From NCBI RefSeq assembly GCF_900110605.1, contig NZ_FOFI01000002.1, forward strand, positions 1 through 64,000: a DNA stretch of 64,000 nucleotides, read 5' to 3'. The notes under the pieces were generated by a model that had not been told where the DNA came from, searched no databases, and saw only the letters and a program-made list of their open reading frames with translations. How positions within the stretch are numbered: the first letter of the stretch is position 1; each line of letters begins with the position of its first letter. Shown here piece by piece: positions 53,811 through 61,980 of this stretch. Made by a program: the position numbers and the translations under genes. Source of the DNA: Epilithonimonas lactis. Lineage in GTDB: Bacteria > Bacteroidota > Bacteroidia > Flavobacteriales > Weeksellaceae.

Positions 53811-54006
53811 ACTTGATTACCTTCACGGAGCGGTTGTTCGTCTTCACTGAGTGGTTGATTGCTTCAACTAAGTACTTGATTGCCCCAACTAAATGGTTGA
53901 ACGCCTCAACTAAACGCTTGTTCCTATAAACAAAATGCTTGCTTGTCATAACCAACAGGTTGAAAACCCTAACAAAACGGTTTCGTGTCTTATCGGAATG
54001 GTTTTT
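53811..54006. repeat. Degenerate 21-bp tandem array readable as protein heptads
   Basis: A TTG or TTT triplet recurs exactly every 21 bases on the plus strand at 53813, 53834, 53855, 53876, 53897, 53918, 53939, 53960, 53981 and 54002, with no insertion or deletion over ten units. One unit is ACTAAATGGTTGAACGCCTCA (split as ACTAAATGGTTG, AACGCCTCA). On the minus strand a frame stays open across the array and gives seven-residue units such as NHLVGAI, KYLVEAI, KRLVEAF, NRFVRVF. An ORF from 53955 to 53722 covers part of it, but its ATG lies within the array and there is no clear start or promoter, so I list it as a repeat. Confidence 0.8.
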
Positions 54007-54022
54007 CGAATTTTCTTAATAC

Positions 54023-54850
54023 TTATCCTATTTTTATCGAAGTCATACTCAATGAACCGCCAATCAACGAATCGTTGAACAAGGATAATTCTTCTGATTT
54101 TTCTTTCAATCCGAGATTATAGATCAATGGCAGATAATGGTCGGGCGTTGGAACGGCGTATTGCAAAAATGTGCCTTGTTTTTGATAATCGATGAGTTTT
54201 TGGAAATCACCATCCAGAAGCCAATTGTTGGTTTTTTCTCTCGCTTCTATCGCCCAATCCCAGCCGGCACCAACTGTGTCAATATTTTTCCAGTCGATCA
54301 ATCTGAGGTTATGAACGATGTTTCCACTTCCGATAATTAAGATTCCTTTTTCTCGTAGTTTGGATAATTTCTTCGCCAACTCAAAATGATATTGTGGTGG
54401 TTTTGTGTAATCAATACTCAACTGAATGACCGGAATATCTGCATCGGGATAAAGATGCCGAAGAACCGACCACGCGCCGTGGTCCAATCCCCAATTGTGG
54501 TCTTCTTCCACCAAAATAGGAGATAATAATTCTGCAGTTTCCTTTGCCAATTCTGGATTTCCTTTTGCGGGATATTGAACATCAAACAAGGCTTGCGGAA
54601 AACCGCCAAAATCGTGAATGGTTTTCGGAAGTTCCATCGCTGTGACGAATGTGCCGTTGGTAAACCAATGCGCAGAAATACAAATGATGGCATTCGGTTT
54701 TGGAATCTCTTTGCTGATGTTTCGGAAACCCTGCACAAAAATATTTTCTTCGATGGCGTTCATCGGAGAGCCGTGTCCCAGGAAAAGGACGGGCATTTTT
54801 TGTGTGGTTTTGAAGTTATCGGAGATGTTGGAAAGGTCGTTGAGGTTCAT
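54023..54850 (-). CDS. ygiD: DODA-type extradiol aromatic ring-opening dioxygenase (YgiD-like)
   Basis: 275 residues from the preferred ATG at 54850 (MNLNDLSNISDNFKTTQKMP; the upstream in-frame extension is not family-like). LFLGHGSPMNAIEEN holds the first metal histidine, ICISAHWFTNG the second, and IGSGNIVHNLRLID a third. The family is a zinc or iron class III dioxygenase related to plant 4,5-DOPA dioxygenase; E. coli YgiD acts on DOPA. The in vivo substrate here is unknown. Confidence 0.9.
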   Translation of the reverse strand: MNLNDLSNISDNFKTTQKMPVLFLGHGSPMNAIEENIFVQGFRNISKEIPKPNAIICISAHWFTNGTFVTAMELPKTIHDFGGFPQALFDVQYPAKGNPELAKETAELLSPILVEEDHNWGLDHGAWSVLRHLYPDADIPVIQLSIDYTKPPQYHFELAKKLSKLREKGILIIGSGNIVHNLRLIDWKNIDTVGAGWDWAIEAREKTNNWLLDGDFQKLIDYQKQGTFLQYAVPTPDHYLPLIYNLGLKEKSEELSLFNDSLIGGSLSMTSIKIG

Positions 54851-54909
54851 TTTTGTTTTGTAAAAAGTAAAATGTATTGATGTAAAATGTATTTTCAAAC
54901 CATTTTTTA

Positions 54910-54974
54910 CCCCAACCCTAAAGGGAGAAAATTATTTGAAAATTTTATTAAAATTACTCCCTTGAGGGTTGGGG
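54910..54974. repeat. 18-bp inverted repeat in the DODA-YceI gap
   Basis: CCCCAACCCTAAAGGGAG (54910-54927) and its near-perfect complement CTCCCTTGAGGGTTGGGG (54957-54974), one mismatch, with an AT-rich loop. I recall this sequence being common in Bacteroidota intergenic DNA. The rest of the gap holds repeat copies and no gene. Confidence 0.75.
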
Positions 54975-54995
54975 AAATAATTTTAATGAAATTTT

Positions 54996-55027
54996 TCTCG
55001 CAGATTTGGCTGATTAAGCAGATTTTT
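54996..55027 (+). repeat. Dispersed repeat family C, copy 2
   Basis: TCTCGCAGATTTGGCTGATT followed by AAGCAGATTTTT. Confidence 0.7.
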
Positions 55028-55084
55028 ATTGACACAATATTGTCATTCCGTGTTTTTGACAAAGCTTGTTTTTATGTAGAATCC

Positions 55085-55188
55085 GCAGCCCGACTTGAGT
55101 GGAAATCCTTTTTTGCGTCTTCTCAAGTTCTATTTAGACTGAAATCCTCTGGCAAAAAAGATTGGGAACGGAAGGCGGATTAAGCTGC
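55085..55188 (-). repeat. Dispersed palindromic element, copy with GCAGC/GCTGC outer stem
   Basis: On the minus strand GCAGC and GCTGC outer arms (55184-55188 and 55085-55089) enclose AATCCGCCTTCCGTTCCCAA, a variable arm bounded by CTTTTTTGC and GCAAAAAAG, and GGATTTCCACTCAAGTCGGG. Confidence 0.75.
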
Positions 55189-55223
55189 CAAAATTATAAT
55201 AATTCTAATTCATAAAATCAAAA

Positions 55224-55260
55224 AAGCGTGAACAAAGTTGCCCTTGTTCACACTTTAAAA
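55224..55260 (-). terminator. Terminator after the YceI gene
   Basis: GTGAACAA and TTGTTCAC arms with flanking A and T runs. Confidence 0.7.
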
Positions 55261-55289
55261 AACTCAAACTATAAAAATACTATGATGTA

Positions 55290-55799
55290 TTATTGTTTTA
55301 CGAACTGCAGTTCTCCTGCAATTTTCACTTCTTCGCTCACCATCACACCGCCTGTTTCCAAAGCTGCGTTCCAAGTAAGACCGAAGTCTGATCTTTTGAT
55401 TTTCCCTTCGAATGAGAAACCTGCTTTGGTGTTGCCCCAAGGATCAGAATTAATTCCTCCGAAGTCCACGTCCAAAGTAATTTCTTTGGTAATGCCGTTC
55501 AATGTTAGGTTTCCAGTCACGTTACCGTTCAAAGTGGAAGCTTCGAAAGTGATTTTCGGGTTAGCTTCTGCGTTGAAGAAATCTGCTGATTTCAGGTGAT
55601 TGTCTCTGTCTGTATTGTTGGTGAATATAGAATCTGTGTCAATGAAAGCGGAAACTTTTGCACTTGCGAACGTGTCATCTTCTGCGTCGATCTCTGCGTT
55701 GAAAGTTGTGAATTCTCCCTTCACGTTGGAGATCATCAAGTGTTTTACTTTGAAAGTGATCTCGCTATGCGTTGGGTCTAATAACCATTTAGTTGCCAT
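55290..55799 (-). CDS. YceI family protein
   Basis: 169 residues beginning MATKWLLDPTHSEITFKVKHLMISNVKGEF compressed, with the YceI lipocalin-like barrel features DSIFTNNTDRDNHLKSADFF, LNGITKEITLDVDFGG and FGLTWNAALETGGVMVSEEV. No signal peptide, unlike E. coli YceI. Members bind isoprenoid-type lipids. Function here is unknown. A promoter element lies 33 bases upstream. Confidence 0.9.
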   Translation of the reverse strand: MATKWLLDPTHSEITFKVKHLMISNVKGEFTTFNAEIDAEDDTFASAKVSAFIDTDSIFTNNTDRDNHLKSADFFNAEANPKITFEASTLNGNVTGNLTLNGITKEITLDVDFGGINSDPWGNTKAGFSFEGKIKRSDFGLTWNAALETGGVMVSEEVKIAGELQFVKQ

Positions 55800-55831
55800 A
55801 ATTTTTAATATTTTGTTGATTAATTATAGTG

Positions 55832-55839
55832 CAAATTTA
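55832..55839 (-). promoter_or_regulatory. YceI gene promoter -7 element
   Basis: Minus-strand TAAATTTG matches TAnnTTTG. A GTG instead of TTG lies at the usual -33 distance. Confidence 0.45.
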
Positions 55840-55943
55840 TAGCGCCGAGCTCCGCCTCACATTGATGTAAGTTAAGAATTACTTTTTTGTGAATTTTTTA
55901 ACGATTGTCTTGTTTCGGCACAATGATTTCTGTGATGAGAACA

Positions 55944-57971
55944 ATGAAAAAACTTTCCTTTTTATTCCTACTTTCCAGTGTGTTTTATTTTTCCCAGAAG
56001 AGCGATTCTGTGGCTTTAATTTCGGAAGTTAAAATTGATGCTTATAAAAAACCGGTTTCATTTATTGCTTCTACCAAATCCGTTTCTGTAGTTTCAGAAA
56101 ATCTGCTTTCTCAGAATCCGCCAGACCGTTTGCTGGAGTCTGTGAATCAAATCGCTGGTGCGAGGATGGAAGAACGTTCGCCTGGAAGTTACCGAATTGC
56201 GGTGCGAGGCAGTTCTTTGCGTTCACCGTTTGGCGTGCGGAATGTGAAAGTTTATTTGGATGATTTTATTTTGTCTGATGCTTCGGGAAATACTTATTTT
56301 AATCAGATTTCGCCGGATTTAATTCATAAAATCGAGATTTACAAAGGTCCGGAAAGTGGCGATTTTGGCGCGGTGACGGGCGGAACTTTGTTGCTTCAAA
56401 CTAAGAATGCTGATGATTTGTCTTTGAATCTTTCGTCTGGAAGTTACGGGACTTTTAATGAAAGTATTAATTACTCAAAGCAATTTGGGAAGCACTTTTT
56501 CCACGTTTATCAAAATTATTACAGAACAGATTCTTACCGTGAACAATCGGCGGTGGAGCGAAAACAGATTTTCATTAAGGACAATTTCAAATATTCTGAC
56601 AAAGGCGAACTGAAGGCGATGCTACTCTTCTCCGATTTGGATTATGAAACGCCTGGCGGACTGACTTTGGCACAAATGGACGCCAACAGAAAACAAGCCA
56701 GACCAGCTACCGCAACGCTTCCCGGGGCGAAAGAACAAAATGCAGGAATCCGAAATAAAATGGTTTTGGCTGGACTTTCCAATCAATATCAATTGACAAA
56801 TGGACTTTCGCATTTCGTTTTGGTTCAGGGTTCTTATGTGGATTTTGAGAATCCTTTTATTACCAATTTTGAAAACCGTTTTGAAAGTAATTATGCCTTG
56901 AGAACGCATTTGAATTATGAGAAAAATTGGGACAGAGTTTCTGCCGAATGGCGATTGGGTTACGAAGGTGCAACCAATCCAATCTTCATTAAAAACTTTG
57001 ATAATAATCGCGGAACAGAAGGCAATCCACAGAATTTTGATAAGCTGAGAAACAATTCCGGATTCTATTTTCTGTCGCAAAAATTGAATTTTAATGAGCG
57101 GTTATTTACTGATATTTCCATTAGTTTAAATTCAAATGCTTACAAATGGGAAAAGATTTTTCCAACTTCTGAAACGGGAAATGTAAAGTTCAAAAACCAA
57201 TGGTTGCCCAATTTTGGGATGACCTATGTTTTGGATAAAGGATTTTCTGTGCGAGGGAAAATCGGGAAAGGAAATTCGGCGCCAACGAATGAGGAGATTC
57301 GTTCTTCCAATCAGGAATTCAATTTCAATCTAGTTCCGGAATATGGCTGGAACAAGGAAATTGGTGTGCGGAAACAATTTGGAAATACCGTTTTTTTGGA
57401 ATTGAATTATTTTGATTTCCGAATGAAAGATGCGATTGTGAGAAGGCAGAATGAAGCTGGACAGGAATATTTTGTGAACCAAGGAAACACGGTTCAGAAA
57501 GGTTGGGAATTTCTCTTGGAATCGAAAAGATTTGATTTGAAGAATAATGTTTTAAGCCATTTCAAATTCAGATTTTCGGGTAGCATTTATGATTTTAAAT
57601 TTAAAAATTATGTCCAGGGAACTACTGACTTTTCAGGAAATGCTTTGACCGGCGTTCCGAAAACCACCATTAACAGTTTGCTGAATTTCACTTTCTTCAA
57701 AAAATTAGCTGTTGATTATTCTCAATTTCTGACTTCTAAAATTCCTTTGACAGATGCCAATTCTGTTTGGTCAGAACCAAGTTTGGTCTCAAATATTCAA
57801 TTCCGTTATCCTATTAAATTCGAAAAATCAAGGCTGGATTTGTTTTTCCAAATTCAGAATTTGTACAATGAGGAATATGTTTTGGGATTTGACATCAATG
57901 CTTTTGGAAACCGATTTTATAATCCATCGGCAAAGCGGAATTTTGTGGTGGGTGCGACTATTCAGTTGTAA
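55944..57971 (+). CDS. TonB-dependent receptor
   Basis: 675 residues from ATG 55944, with a signal peptide (MKKLSFLFLLSSVFYFSQ). A plug domain (SVVSENLLSQNPPDRLLESVNQIAGARMEER, RGSSLRSPFGVRNVKVYLDD, KIEIYKGPESGDFGAVTGG) and a beta-barrel ending NRFYNPSAKRNFVVGATIQL with terminal aromatic/hydrophobic residues complete it. It brings a substrate, such as an iron chelate or vitamin, across the outer membrane using TonB. No neighbouring gene names the substrate. The frame extends upstream to 55905. Confidence 0.93.
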   Translation: MKKLSFLFLLSSVFYFSQKSDSVALISEVKIDAYKKPVSFIASTKSVSVVSENLLSQNPPDRLLESVNQIAGARMEERSPGSYRIAVRGSSLRSPFGVRNVKVYLDDFILSDASGNTYFNQISPDLIHKIEIYKGPESGDFGAVTGGTLLLQTKNADDLSLNLSSGSYGTFNESINYSKQFGKHFFHVYQNYYRTDSYREQSAVERKQIFIKDNFKYSDKGELKAMLLFSDLDYETPGGLTLAQMDANRKQARPATATLPGAKEQNAGIRNKMVLAGLSNQYQLTNGLSHFVLVQGSYVDFENPFITNFENRFESNYALRTHLNYEKNWDRVSAEWRLGYEGATNPIFIKNFDNNRGTEGNPQNFDKLRNNSGFYFLSQKLNFNERLFTDISISLNSNAYKWEKIFPTSETGNVKFKNQWLPNFGMTYVLDKGFSVRGKIGKGNSAPTNEEIRSSNQEFNFNLVPEYGWNKEIGVRKQFGNTVFLELNYFDFRMKDAIVRRQNEAGQEYFVNQGNTVQKGWEFLLESKRFDLKNNVLSHFKFRFSGSIYDFKFKNYVQGTTDFSGNALTGVPKTTINSLLNFTFFKKLAVDYSQFLTSKIPLTDANSVWSEPSLVSNIQFRYPIKFEKSRLDLFFQIQNLYNEEYVLGFDINAFGNRFYNPSAKRNFVVGATIQL

Positions 57972-57988
57972 TTTAAATTGAAAAAATG

Positions 57989-58019
57989 TCTCGCAGATTT
58001 TGCTGATTATGCAGATTTA
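57989..58019 (+). repeat. Dispersed repeat family C, copy 3
   Basis: TCTCGCAGATTTTGCTGATT followed by ATGCAGATTTA. Just after it TTGCTGAATCTGCAAGAG is a partial reversed copy, so the site is an imperfect inverted repeat between two convergent genes. Confidence 0.7.
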
Positions 58020-58055
58020 TTTTTATCATTTTGATTTGCTGAATCTGCAAGAGCT

Positions 58056-58814
58056 TTAAAATTTTTCAGTCAAATATTTCCAATAACGTTTCGGGACGTG
58101 TTGAACGTGGAGTTTGATATTTTTTCGTTCCTTGATATTCGTCTTCGTGAAATAACTTTTCCAAAGTTCCTGATAATTGATTTCTTCCTCGTGGAATTTC
58201 TGCTGATATTGATTCAGATTGAAAGCCGAATCTGGATAGAAAAATTCACAATCTTTTAAATCATAAAACAGTCCGTAATGGCGTTTGAGGTCATAAATCA
58301 TCCATTTTTGGTCGGCGTATCGGTCTTTGAAATGTTTTCGAATCAAAGGCAGAACATCAAAATCAGGGTCAATCTTGGCGAAATAAATATCGTCTTTCAT
58401 TTTCTCAAACCTTACGAATGCTGTCATTCGATGTCTTTCTCGACTTACTGATTTGCAGATTTTTGAGATTTGAAGAATATCATCATTAGCGAAATTCTGC
58501 AAAACATTATTGTCAGGACTTTTAATCGATTGCTTGATGGCGGAAAATATTAAAACTTCAGATTCCGGAAGTTCTGAGAGGAAAACCATTAGCAATTGTT
58601 TGATGCCGGATTTTCCAATGCTTGTTTCTAATTTCTTTAGAACGCGGTCAGATTTTTCGTTTTGCGTCACAACCTCGTGGATTTCTGCGAACATATTTTC
58701 CTGTTGGAATCTGTCTCTGTTTCGGATTTCCACGTCTTTATACTTGTATTCAAAAACTTCGAATACTGCGGTTAAAATTCCGTCGAAACTGCCGTCGTAG
58801 AGGAGGGTTGTCAT
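58056..58814 (-). CDS. TIGR03915-type putative DNA metabolism protein
   Basis: 252 residues from ATG 58814 (MTTLLYDGSFDGILTAVFEV, the family's start; the frame opens further up at 58886). Contains RERHRMTAFVRFEKMKDDIYFAKIDPDFDVLPLIRKHF and DQKWMIYDLKRHYGLFYD compressed, and KRYWKYLTE at the C-terminus. Proteins of this type are predicted, from genome pairing, to act with the TIGR03916 radical SAM protein in DNA repair or modification. Here the partner lies close by, with one gene between. Confidence 0.82.
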   Translation of the reverse strand: MTTLLYDGSFDGILTAVFEVFEYKYKDVEIRNRDRFQQENMFAEIHEVVTQNEKSDRVLKKLETSIGKSGIKQLLMVFLSELPESEVLIFSAIKQSIKSPDNNVLQNFANDDILQISKICKSVSRERHRMTAFVRFEKMKDDIYFAKIDPDFDVLPLIRKHFKDRYADQKWMIYDLKRHYGLFYDLKDCEFFYPDSAFNLNQYQQKFHEEEINYQELWKSYFTKTNIKERKNIKLHVQHVPKRYWKYLTEKF

Positions 58815-58922
58815 TTTGGGTTGGAGTGTGGGAGGATTTTGGAGTTGAGGAAACGCAATTTTGTAATTCCGCAGGGAACCTAACAAAGAGGTTCGACGTA
58901 AAGAATCTAAATTGATTTTTAA

Positions 58923-59348
58923 TTACTTATAGCACAAAAGCTTCAATTCATTTTCGTTGGATTCTAAATCAAATTCTCCAACATTTTTTATTATAGCTGA
59001 TATTCTGTTTAAATCTTGATTTGTGTCTGGACTAATGACTTTAGGAAAAATTAAATATTCAATTTCTCGATATTCAAGACATTCATTAAAAGAATTATTA
59101 GCTTCAAAACCTGTTTGCCAATAATCGAATTCAAAAATACTTTCTTCATTCAAATACAATTCTCCAATTCTCTCACTTTGAATTTTCTTAAATTCTATTC
59201 TCCTTATTTCATCACTATGAACAACTATTTGTTCAATCAATCTGACCCATTTTGAATTTGACATTAATGGTTGAGAAAATTTCGAAATTGAATTTTCAAT
59301 CTCACTAATTCTTCGTTCGGCTTGGCGAAAGGCTTTTTTTGTTCTCAT
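58923..59348 (-). CDS. Hypothetical protein, 141 residues, between the TIGR03916 and TIGR03915 genes
   Basis: I do not recognise a family. It begins MRTKKAFRQAERRISEIENS (helical, basic) and continues WVRLIEQIVVHSDEIRRIEFKKI, then an acidic, beta-rich part (FEFDYWQTGFEANNSFNECLE) and a C-terminal cysteine-containing end. No signal peptide. It starts two bases after the radical SAM stop, so it is probably in the same transcript. Confidence 0.7.
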   Translation of the reverse strand: MRTKKAFRQAERRISEIENSISKFSQPLMSNSKWVRLIEQIVVHSDEIRRIEFKKIQSERIGELYLNEESIFEFDYWQTGFEANNSFNECLEYREIEYLIFPKVISPDTNQDLNRISAIIKNVGEFDLESNENELKLLCYK

Positions 59349-59350
59349 AT

Positions 59351-60607
59351 TTAAAATAAAGTCAATTGCTGGGAAAACTGATTTTGGAATTTGGATTGAC
59401 TTCCGCCGATAATTAATTTTCTCAAATTCAAATCGGTCAAATGTTTCAAAAATGGATTGCCGTAACTGAAATCGATGAAATATTTTGCACGATTGACAGC
59501 TGCACCTAACTTTTTCAAATTATCAATATTCAAAACCTGGAAACGTCTGGAGCTGACAATTTTCATCGCCGTTTTTACACCAATTCCCGGAATTCTGAGA
59601 ATCATTCTGTAATCCGCCGTTTGAAGATTGACTGGAAATTGGTCTAAGTGACGCAACGCCCAACTCAATTTCGGGTCGACTTCCAAATCCAGAAATGGCA
59701 TATTGGAATCTAAAATCTCATCCGCTTTGAAACCGTAGAAACGCATCAACCAATCGGATTGGTACAAACGATTTTCCCTCAAAACAGGAACTTCCGCAGT
59801 GATTGCTGGCAAACGATTGTCCGACGTGACAGGAATATAACCTGAATAGTAGACGCGCTTCATTCCATAATTTTGATAGAAATGGTCGGCGACTTTGATG
59901 ATTTGCAAATCGTTTTCGTTGGTTGCGCCTACAATCATTTGTGTGGATTGACCGGCTGGAGCAAACTTCGGAACGCTTTTGATGATTTTCTTCTCGTCTT
60001 TATATTGCTGAATTCCTTTTTGCACGATTCGCATCGGTTGTAGCATATCTTCTCGATTTTTATCAGGCGCCAAAAGTTTGAGGCCAGATTCTGTCGGAAT
60101 TTCTAGGTTTACGGAAAGTCGGTCAGCGTAAAGTGCAGCTTCCTGTATCAAAATATCACTTGCTCCAGGAATCGATTTGAGATGAATATAACCGTTGAAG
60201 TTATGTTCGTTTCTCAATTTTTTCGCGACACGAACCAAACGTTCCATCGTCGTATCCGCATCTTTGAAAATCCCGGAACTCAGGAACAGTCCTTCGATGT
60301 AATTCCGACGGTAAAAACTGATGGTCAAATCCACCACTTCTTCCACCGTGAAGGCAGCGCGTTTGATGTCATTTGATTTTCTGGAAACGCAGTAGATGCA
60401 ATCGTAAATGCAGTGGTTGGTCAAAAGGATTTTGAGAAGCGAAACGCATCGCCCATCCTCCGTGTAAGTATGGCAAATTCCGCTTGCAGAACTGTCGCCT
60501 AATCCGCCATTATTTTTCCTTTTTCCGCCACTTGATGAGCAGGAAACGTCGTACTTGGCAGCATCGGCAAGTATTTCCAGTTTTTCTTTTGTGCGGTCGA
60601 AGTTCAT
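59351..60607 (-). CDS. TIGR03916-type radical SAM protein (putative DNA modification/repair)
   Basis: 418 residues: KLEILADAAKYDVSCSSSG at the start, the radical SAM motif CIYDCIYC (CxxxCxxC) after LLTNH, then ASGICHTYTEDGRC and a C-terminal helix-hairpin-helix (RIPGIGVKTAMKIVSSRR) that suggests DNA binding. The family is predicted to use a 4Fe-4S cluster and S-adenosylmethionine on DNA; the reaction is not established to my knowledge. It is first in a run with the 141-residue gene and TIGR03915. Confidence 0.88.
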   Translation of the reverse strand: MNFDRTKEKLEILADAAKYDVSCSSSGGKRKNNGGLGDSSASGICHTYTEDGRCVSLLKILLTNHCIYDCIYCVSRKSNDIKRAAFTVEEVVDLTISFYRRNYIEGLFLSSGIFKDADTTMERLVRVAKKLRNEHNFNGYIHLKSIPGASDILIQEAALYADRLSVNLEIPTESGLKLLAPDKNREDMLQPMRIVQKGIQQYKDEKKIIKSVPKFAPAGQSTQMIVGATNENDLQIIKVADHFYQNYGMKRVYYSGYIPVTSDNRLPAITAEVPVLRENRLYQSDWLMRFYGFKADEILDSNMPFLDLEVDPKLSWALRHLDQFPVNLQTADYRMILRIPGIGVKTAMKIVSSRRFQVLNIDNLKKLGAAVNRAKYFIDFSYGNPFLKHLTDLNLRKLIIGGSQSKFQNQFSQQLTLF

Positions 60608-60652
60608 ATTTTTGGAGGATTTGATTTAGAAGAATTAAGCTATAAAATTACG

Positions 60653-60660
60653 TCAAAAAT
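60653..60660 (-). promoter_or_regulatory. Promoter -7 element of the radical SAM gene
   Basis: Minus-strand TATTTTTG, 45 bases before the ATG. No clear -33. Confidence 0.4.
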
Positions 60661-60725
60661 AAGTCCAATTAATTACAATTTTGATAGTTTTTGTCAATTA
60701 AGTTACTAACAAATAGAAACACTAA

Positions 60726-61286
60726 TTATAGTATATCATCCTTTTCTTTTTCATAACCTTCATAATAATACGATTGCTCAATCCCTTTAAATATAATCTC
60801 TCTATTTTCTACCTCATCGGTTAAGTTTTCCTTAAGCAAAGTTCTCAATTCCAAATCATTGATTGGACTGCGCTCCATCGACTGTAAATACAGTGTTTTA
60901 TCTACAAATTGCCAGTTGACCACTTTTTTTAAATTAGATTTTAAAATCATATCCAACCAAATCCGCATTGTTCTGCCATTACCTTCCATAAAAGGATGCG
61001 CGATGTTCATCTCCACATATTTTGCGATGATTTCTTCAAATGTATTTTCGGGCATTTGTTCGATTTTTGCAAGAATCTCATTCAAATACAAAGCTGTGGC
61101 GAATCGGAAACCACCTTTGGAAATATTTTGAGTGCGTATTTTACCCGCAAAGTCATACAATCCACCGAATAAATATTGATGAATATCCTGCAAACCTTTG
61201 GTTGTACCAATTTCTAATTTTTCAATTGCACCACTTTCGAATAAGCGGTACGCATTTTCCAAACTATTTTTGTCTATGTTTTTCAT
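60726..61286 (-). CDS. Class III Fic protein (AMP transferase with own inhibitory helix)
   Basis: The 186-residue protein has the Fic motif HPFMEGNGR at 97-105 (catalytic H97) and a C-terminal inhibitory motif SYYYEG at 172-177, matching (S/T)xxxE(G/N). In the Neisseria Fic protein NmFic, the equivalent residues are H107 and S182/E186, a constant shift of ten; NmFic's self-modified tyrosine Y183 corresponds to Y173 here. Class III Fic proteins are self-inhibited and AMPylate targets such as gyrase when active. It follows an unknown gene by nine bases on the same strand. Confidence 0.9.
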   Translation of the reverse strand: MKNIDKNSLENAYRLFESGAIEKLEIGTTKGLQDIHQYLFGGLYDFAGKIRTQNISKGGFRFATALYLNEILAKIEQMPENTFEEIIAKYVEMNIAHPFMEGNGRTMRIWLDMILKSNLKKVVNWQFVDKTLYLQSMERSPINDLELRTLLKENLTDEVENREIIFKGIEQSYYYEGYEKEKDDIL

Positions 61287-61295
61287 ATTAATAAT

Positions 61296-61814
61296 TCAAT
61301 CCTCACTTAAATCAATTACAAATAATCTCTGACTTTTTTTGTCTATGGCGAATAGTCCGATAAAATATGTGTAAAACTGTACTTGTGGATGATTTTCCTT
61401 AAGGTTTTCTCTGCCAATTTCATCTATATTGATGTAATAAAATTTGGAATCAAGTAAATTTTCTTTTTCGATAAGCTTACAAACTTCGTCCCAATTTTTT
61501 TTGAATATAGCTAAATCAACACCCCAATCTGGCATTTCCATATACGATTGGATTTTAGAATTAATTTTAGAAAATGATATAAATGAAAAATCATCAAGGC
61601 TAAGTTTAGAAATCTTGAGAGGTCCAAATATTTGGTTAAGCCATTTATCTGATTCTTTATTGTACTCTGATGGCGTTCTAAATCTATAAATTTCTGCTAA
61701 ATAACACAAAATTTCACTGGTAGATAAATCTTCCTTACATTCAAAAATCGCATAAGACAAACAACCCAAAGAATCGAGGTATCTATTTGCTTCTTTGATA
61801 ATCGGCTGCTTCAC
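61296..61814 (-). CDS. Hypothetical protein directly upstream of the Fic gene
   Basis: 172 residues from the preferred GTG at 61814. The frame reaches a TTG at 61838, but that codon is part of the promoter's -7 element, so it cannot be the start. The sequence is acidic and cytoplasmic, with LDSLGCLSYAIFECKEDLSTSEILCYLAEIY compressed near the start and FYTYFIGLFAIDKKSQRLFVIDLSED at the end. I recognise no family. Nine bases separate it from the Fic gene, so the two are co-transcribed. Confidence 0.65.
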   Translation of the reverse strand: MKQPIIKEANRYLDSLGCLSYAIFECKEDLSTSEILCYLAEIYRFRTPSEYNKESDKWLNQIFGPLKISKLSLDDFSFISFSKINSKIQSYMEMPDWGVDLAIFKKNWDEVCKLIEKENLLDSKFYYINIDEIGRENLKENHPQVQFYTYFIGLFAIDKKSQRLFVIDLSED

Positions 61815-61835
61815 AGTATTAAAATCGGATATACA

Positions 61836-61869
61836 CAAATATACGAACTCTCAACAAAAAATCTTCCAA
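61836..61869 (-). promoter_or_regulatory. Promoter of the unknown gene and Fic
   Basis: Minus-strand TATATTTG (61836-61843), with TTG (61867-61869) 23 bases upstream. It overlaps the open frame's first TTG and so helps place the true start at 61814. Confidence 0.5.
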
Positions 61870-61980
61870 AATCCTTATCTTTACAAAACATAAAATTTCA
61901 TTATGTACTTAAATAATTCAAGATTTCATTTTTAAATTATTTAAAATCAATTATCATTTATTAATTATCAATCATCACTT

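Noticed and set aside
53811-54006. CRISPR array
   Set aside because: The units are 21 bp with no separate repeat and spacer parts, all positions drift, and no cas gene is in the window.
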